Below are positions 5,544-6,350 of a stretch of DNA of 6,350 nt, piece after piece; the first letter of the stretch is position 1, and the number at the start of each line of letters is the position of its first letter. The translations under genes and the position numbers were made by a program. Location of the stretch: assembly GCA_012799075.1 (NCBI GenBank), contig JAAZLZ010000220.1:1-6350 (forward strand), given 5' to 3'. The notes under the pieces are model-generated. The model was given only the letters and a program-made list of their open reading frames with translations, made no database searches and was not told the origin of the DNA. The DNA comes from Bacillota bacterium (GTDB lineage Bacteria > Bacillota > Limnochordia > JAAZLZ01).

Positions 5544-6350
5544 ATGCAGCCCCTAGGCCCCGCATGGGTTGAAGTGGACCTGGATGCCTTGGAGGATAAT
5601 ATGCGGGGGCTGAGGAGGCTTGTTCCCCAGCCAACTTTAATCATGGCCGTGGTCAAGGCCGACGGATACGGCCACGGCATCAGGGAAGCAGCTGAAGCAT
5701 TCCTGGCCGGCGGCGCGGATTGGCTGGGCGTTGCCGATCTTTGGGAAGCCCAAAAGCTCCGGGAGGCAAACATCAAGGCTCCCCTGCTGGTGTTTGCTCC
5801 CGCGCCCAACATGGAAAAGTTCAGCTTGTCCTTGGATGTCCGCTCCACGGTGTGCAGTCTGGAAACGGCCCGGGCCCTCGCCAGTCAAGCCCGAAAGCGC
5901 GGCAAGACGGTCAAGGTCCACATGAAGGTGGACTGCGGCATGGGCAGGCTTGGGGTCCTGCCGGGGGAAGCCGGGGATTTTGCCGGCCAGTTGATTCGCC
6001 TTGAAGGGCTGGAGCTGGAAGGAATCTATACCCACTTCCCCCAGGCGGATAATTCGAGCCTGACAAGGCGTCAACTGGCCGTTTTCCTGGAAGCAGAGGC
6101 AAGCCTTAAGGCCCGGGGGATTCAAATACCCCTAGTCCACGCAGCCAACAGCACCGCCCTGTTAAGATTTCCCCCCTCCCATCTGGGAATGGTGCGCCCT
6201 GGAACGGTCCTTTACGGCCAGGGCGCCCATGGCCTTTCCCTCCATCCCACCTGGCGATTGAAAACGAACCTCGTCTATACCCGCCTGCTCCCCCGGGGTC
6301 ATCGGGTAGGTTACGAGGGGGAGTACAAGACCAGCCGCCCCACCCTTGCA
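5544..6350 (+). CDS. alr: Alanine racemase, C-terminal part beyond the window
   Basis: This PLP enzyme interconverts L- and D-alanine in the cytosol, supplying D-Ala for D-Ala-D-Ala and the peptidoglycan stem. The frame is open from ATG 5544 to the last base (269 codons), so roughly the last quarter to third of a usual 370-390-residue enzyme is missing. Key residues are the PLP lysine Lys38 in AVVKADGYGHG with Tyr42; Lys128 and Arg135 in MKVDCGMGRLGV (positions of the carbamylated lysine and its partner in Geobacillus Alr); the HAANSTA motif (199-205); MVRPGTVLYG with Arg218 (216-225); and VGY with Tyr257, equivalent to the second catalytic base Tyr265. The residue after Tyr257 is Glu, where Gly is common. 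The ribosome site GGGGTGA (5532-5538) lies within the end of the FemAB gene, 5 bases before the ATG, and the stop-to-start gap is one base. Biosynthetic versus spore-associated use cannot be decided. Confidence 0.95.
   Translation, partial: MQPLGPAWVEVDLDALEDNMRGLRRLVPQPTLIMAVVKADGYGHGIREAAEAFLAGGADWLGVADLWEAQKLREANIKAPLLVFAPAPNMEKFSLSLDVRSTVCSLETARALASQARKRGKTVKVHMKVDCGMGRLGVLPGEAGDFAGQLIRLEGLELEGIYTHFPQADNSSLTRRQLAVFLEAEASLKARGIQIPLVHAANSTALLRFPPSHLGMVRPGTVLYGQGAHGLSLHPTWRLKTNLVYTRLLPRGHRVGYEGEYKTSRPTLA

Overview
The window looks like a piece of a moderately GC-rich, endospore-forming Bacillota (Firmicutes) chromosome, probably of the clostridial or limnochordial type. The support is a SpoVD-type penicillin-binding protein with the cysteine pair known from Bacillus SpoVD, a sporulation-type D,D-carboxypeptidase, a SIMPL-domain protein of a kind common in clostridia, and strong Shine-Dalgarno sequences of the GGAGGTG type before most genes. 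I cannot name the genus.

Layout. Positions 1-442 hold no gene I can support. On the minus strand they carry a strong hairpin just after the last minus-strand gene (399-421) and, at the far left, three consecutive hairpins, the last of which ends in a U-rich tract (23-57, terminator-like). Positions 443-4356 hold three minus-strand genes, transcribed right to left: a D-Ala-D-Ala carboxypeptidase (3220-4356), spoVD (1241-3208) and a SIMPL-domain membrane-anchored protein (443-1153). The first two are 11 bases apart and very likely form an operon; the third follows after 87 bases that contain a small hairpin but no good promoter or terminator. A divergent intergenic region of about 106 bases (4357-4462) holds a plausible sigma-A-type promoter for the minus-strand operon. 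On the plus strand a FemAB-family aminoacyltransferase (4463-5542) is followed one base later by alanine racemase (alr, 5544 to beyond the right edge), a tightly coupled pair.

How it fits together. Four of the five genes act on peptidoglycan or its precursors. Alanine racemase makes D-alanine for the stem peptide. The FemAB-family enzyme probably adds a branch amino acid to a precursor. The SpoVD-type transpeptidase cross-links the glycan strands, releasing the terminal D-Ala. The carboxypeptidase trims D-Ala and so limits cross-linking. The SIMPL protein has no established biochemical role; its position suggests, but does not prove, a link to the cell envelope or spore cortex. This is mostly a well-understood cell-wall locus rather than a new system. 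The least explained parts are the structured left flank and the SIMPL gene.
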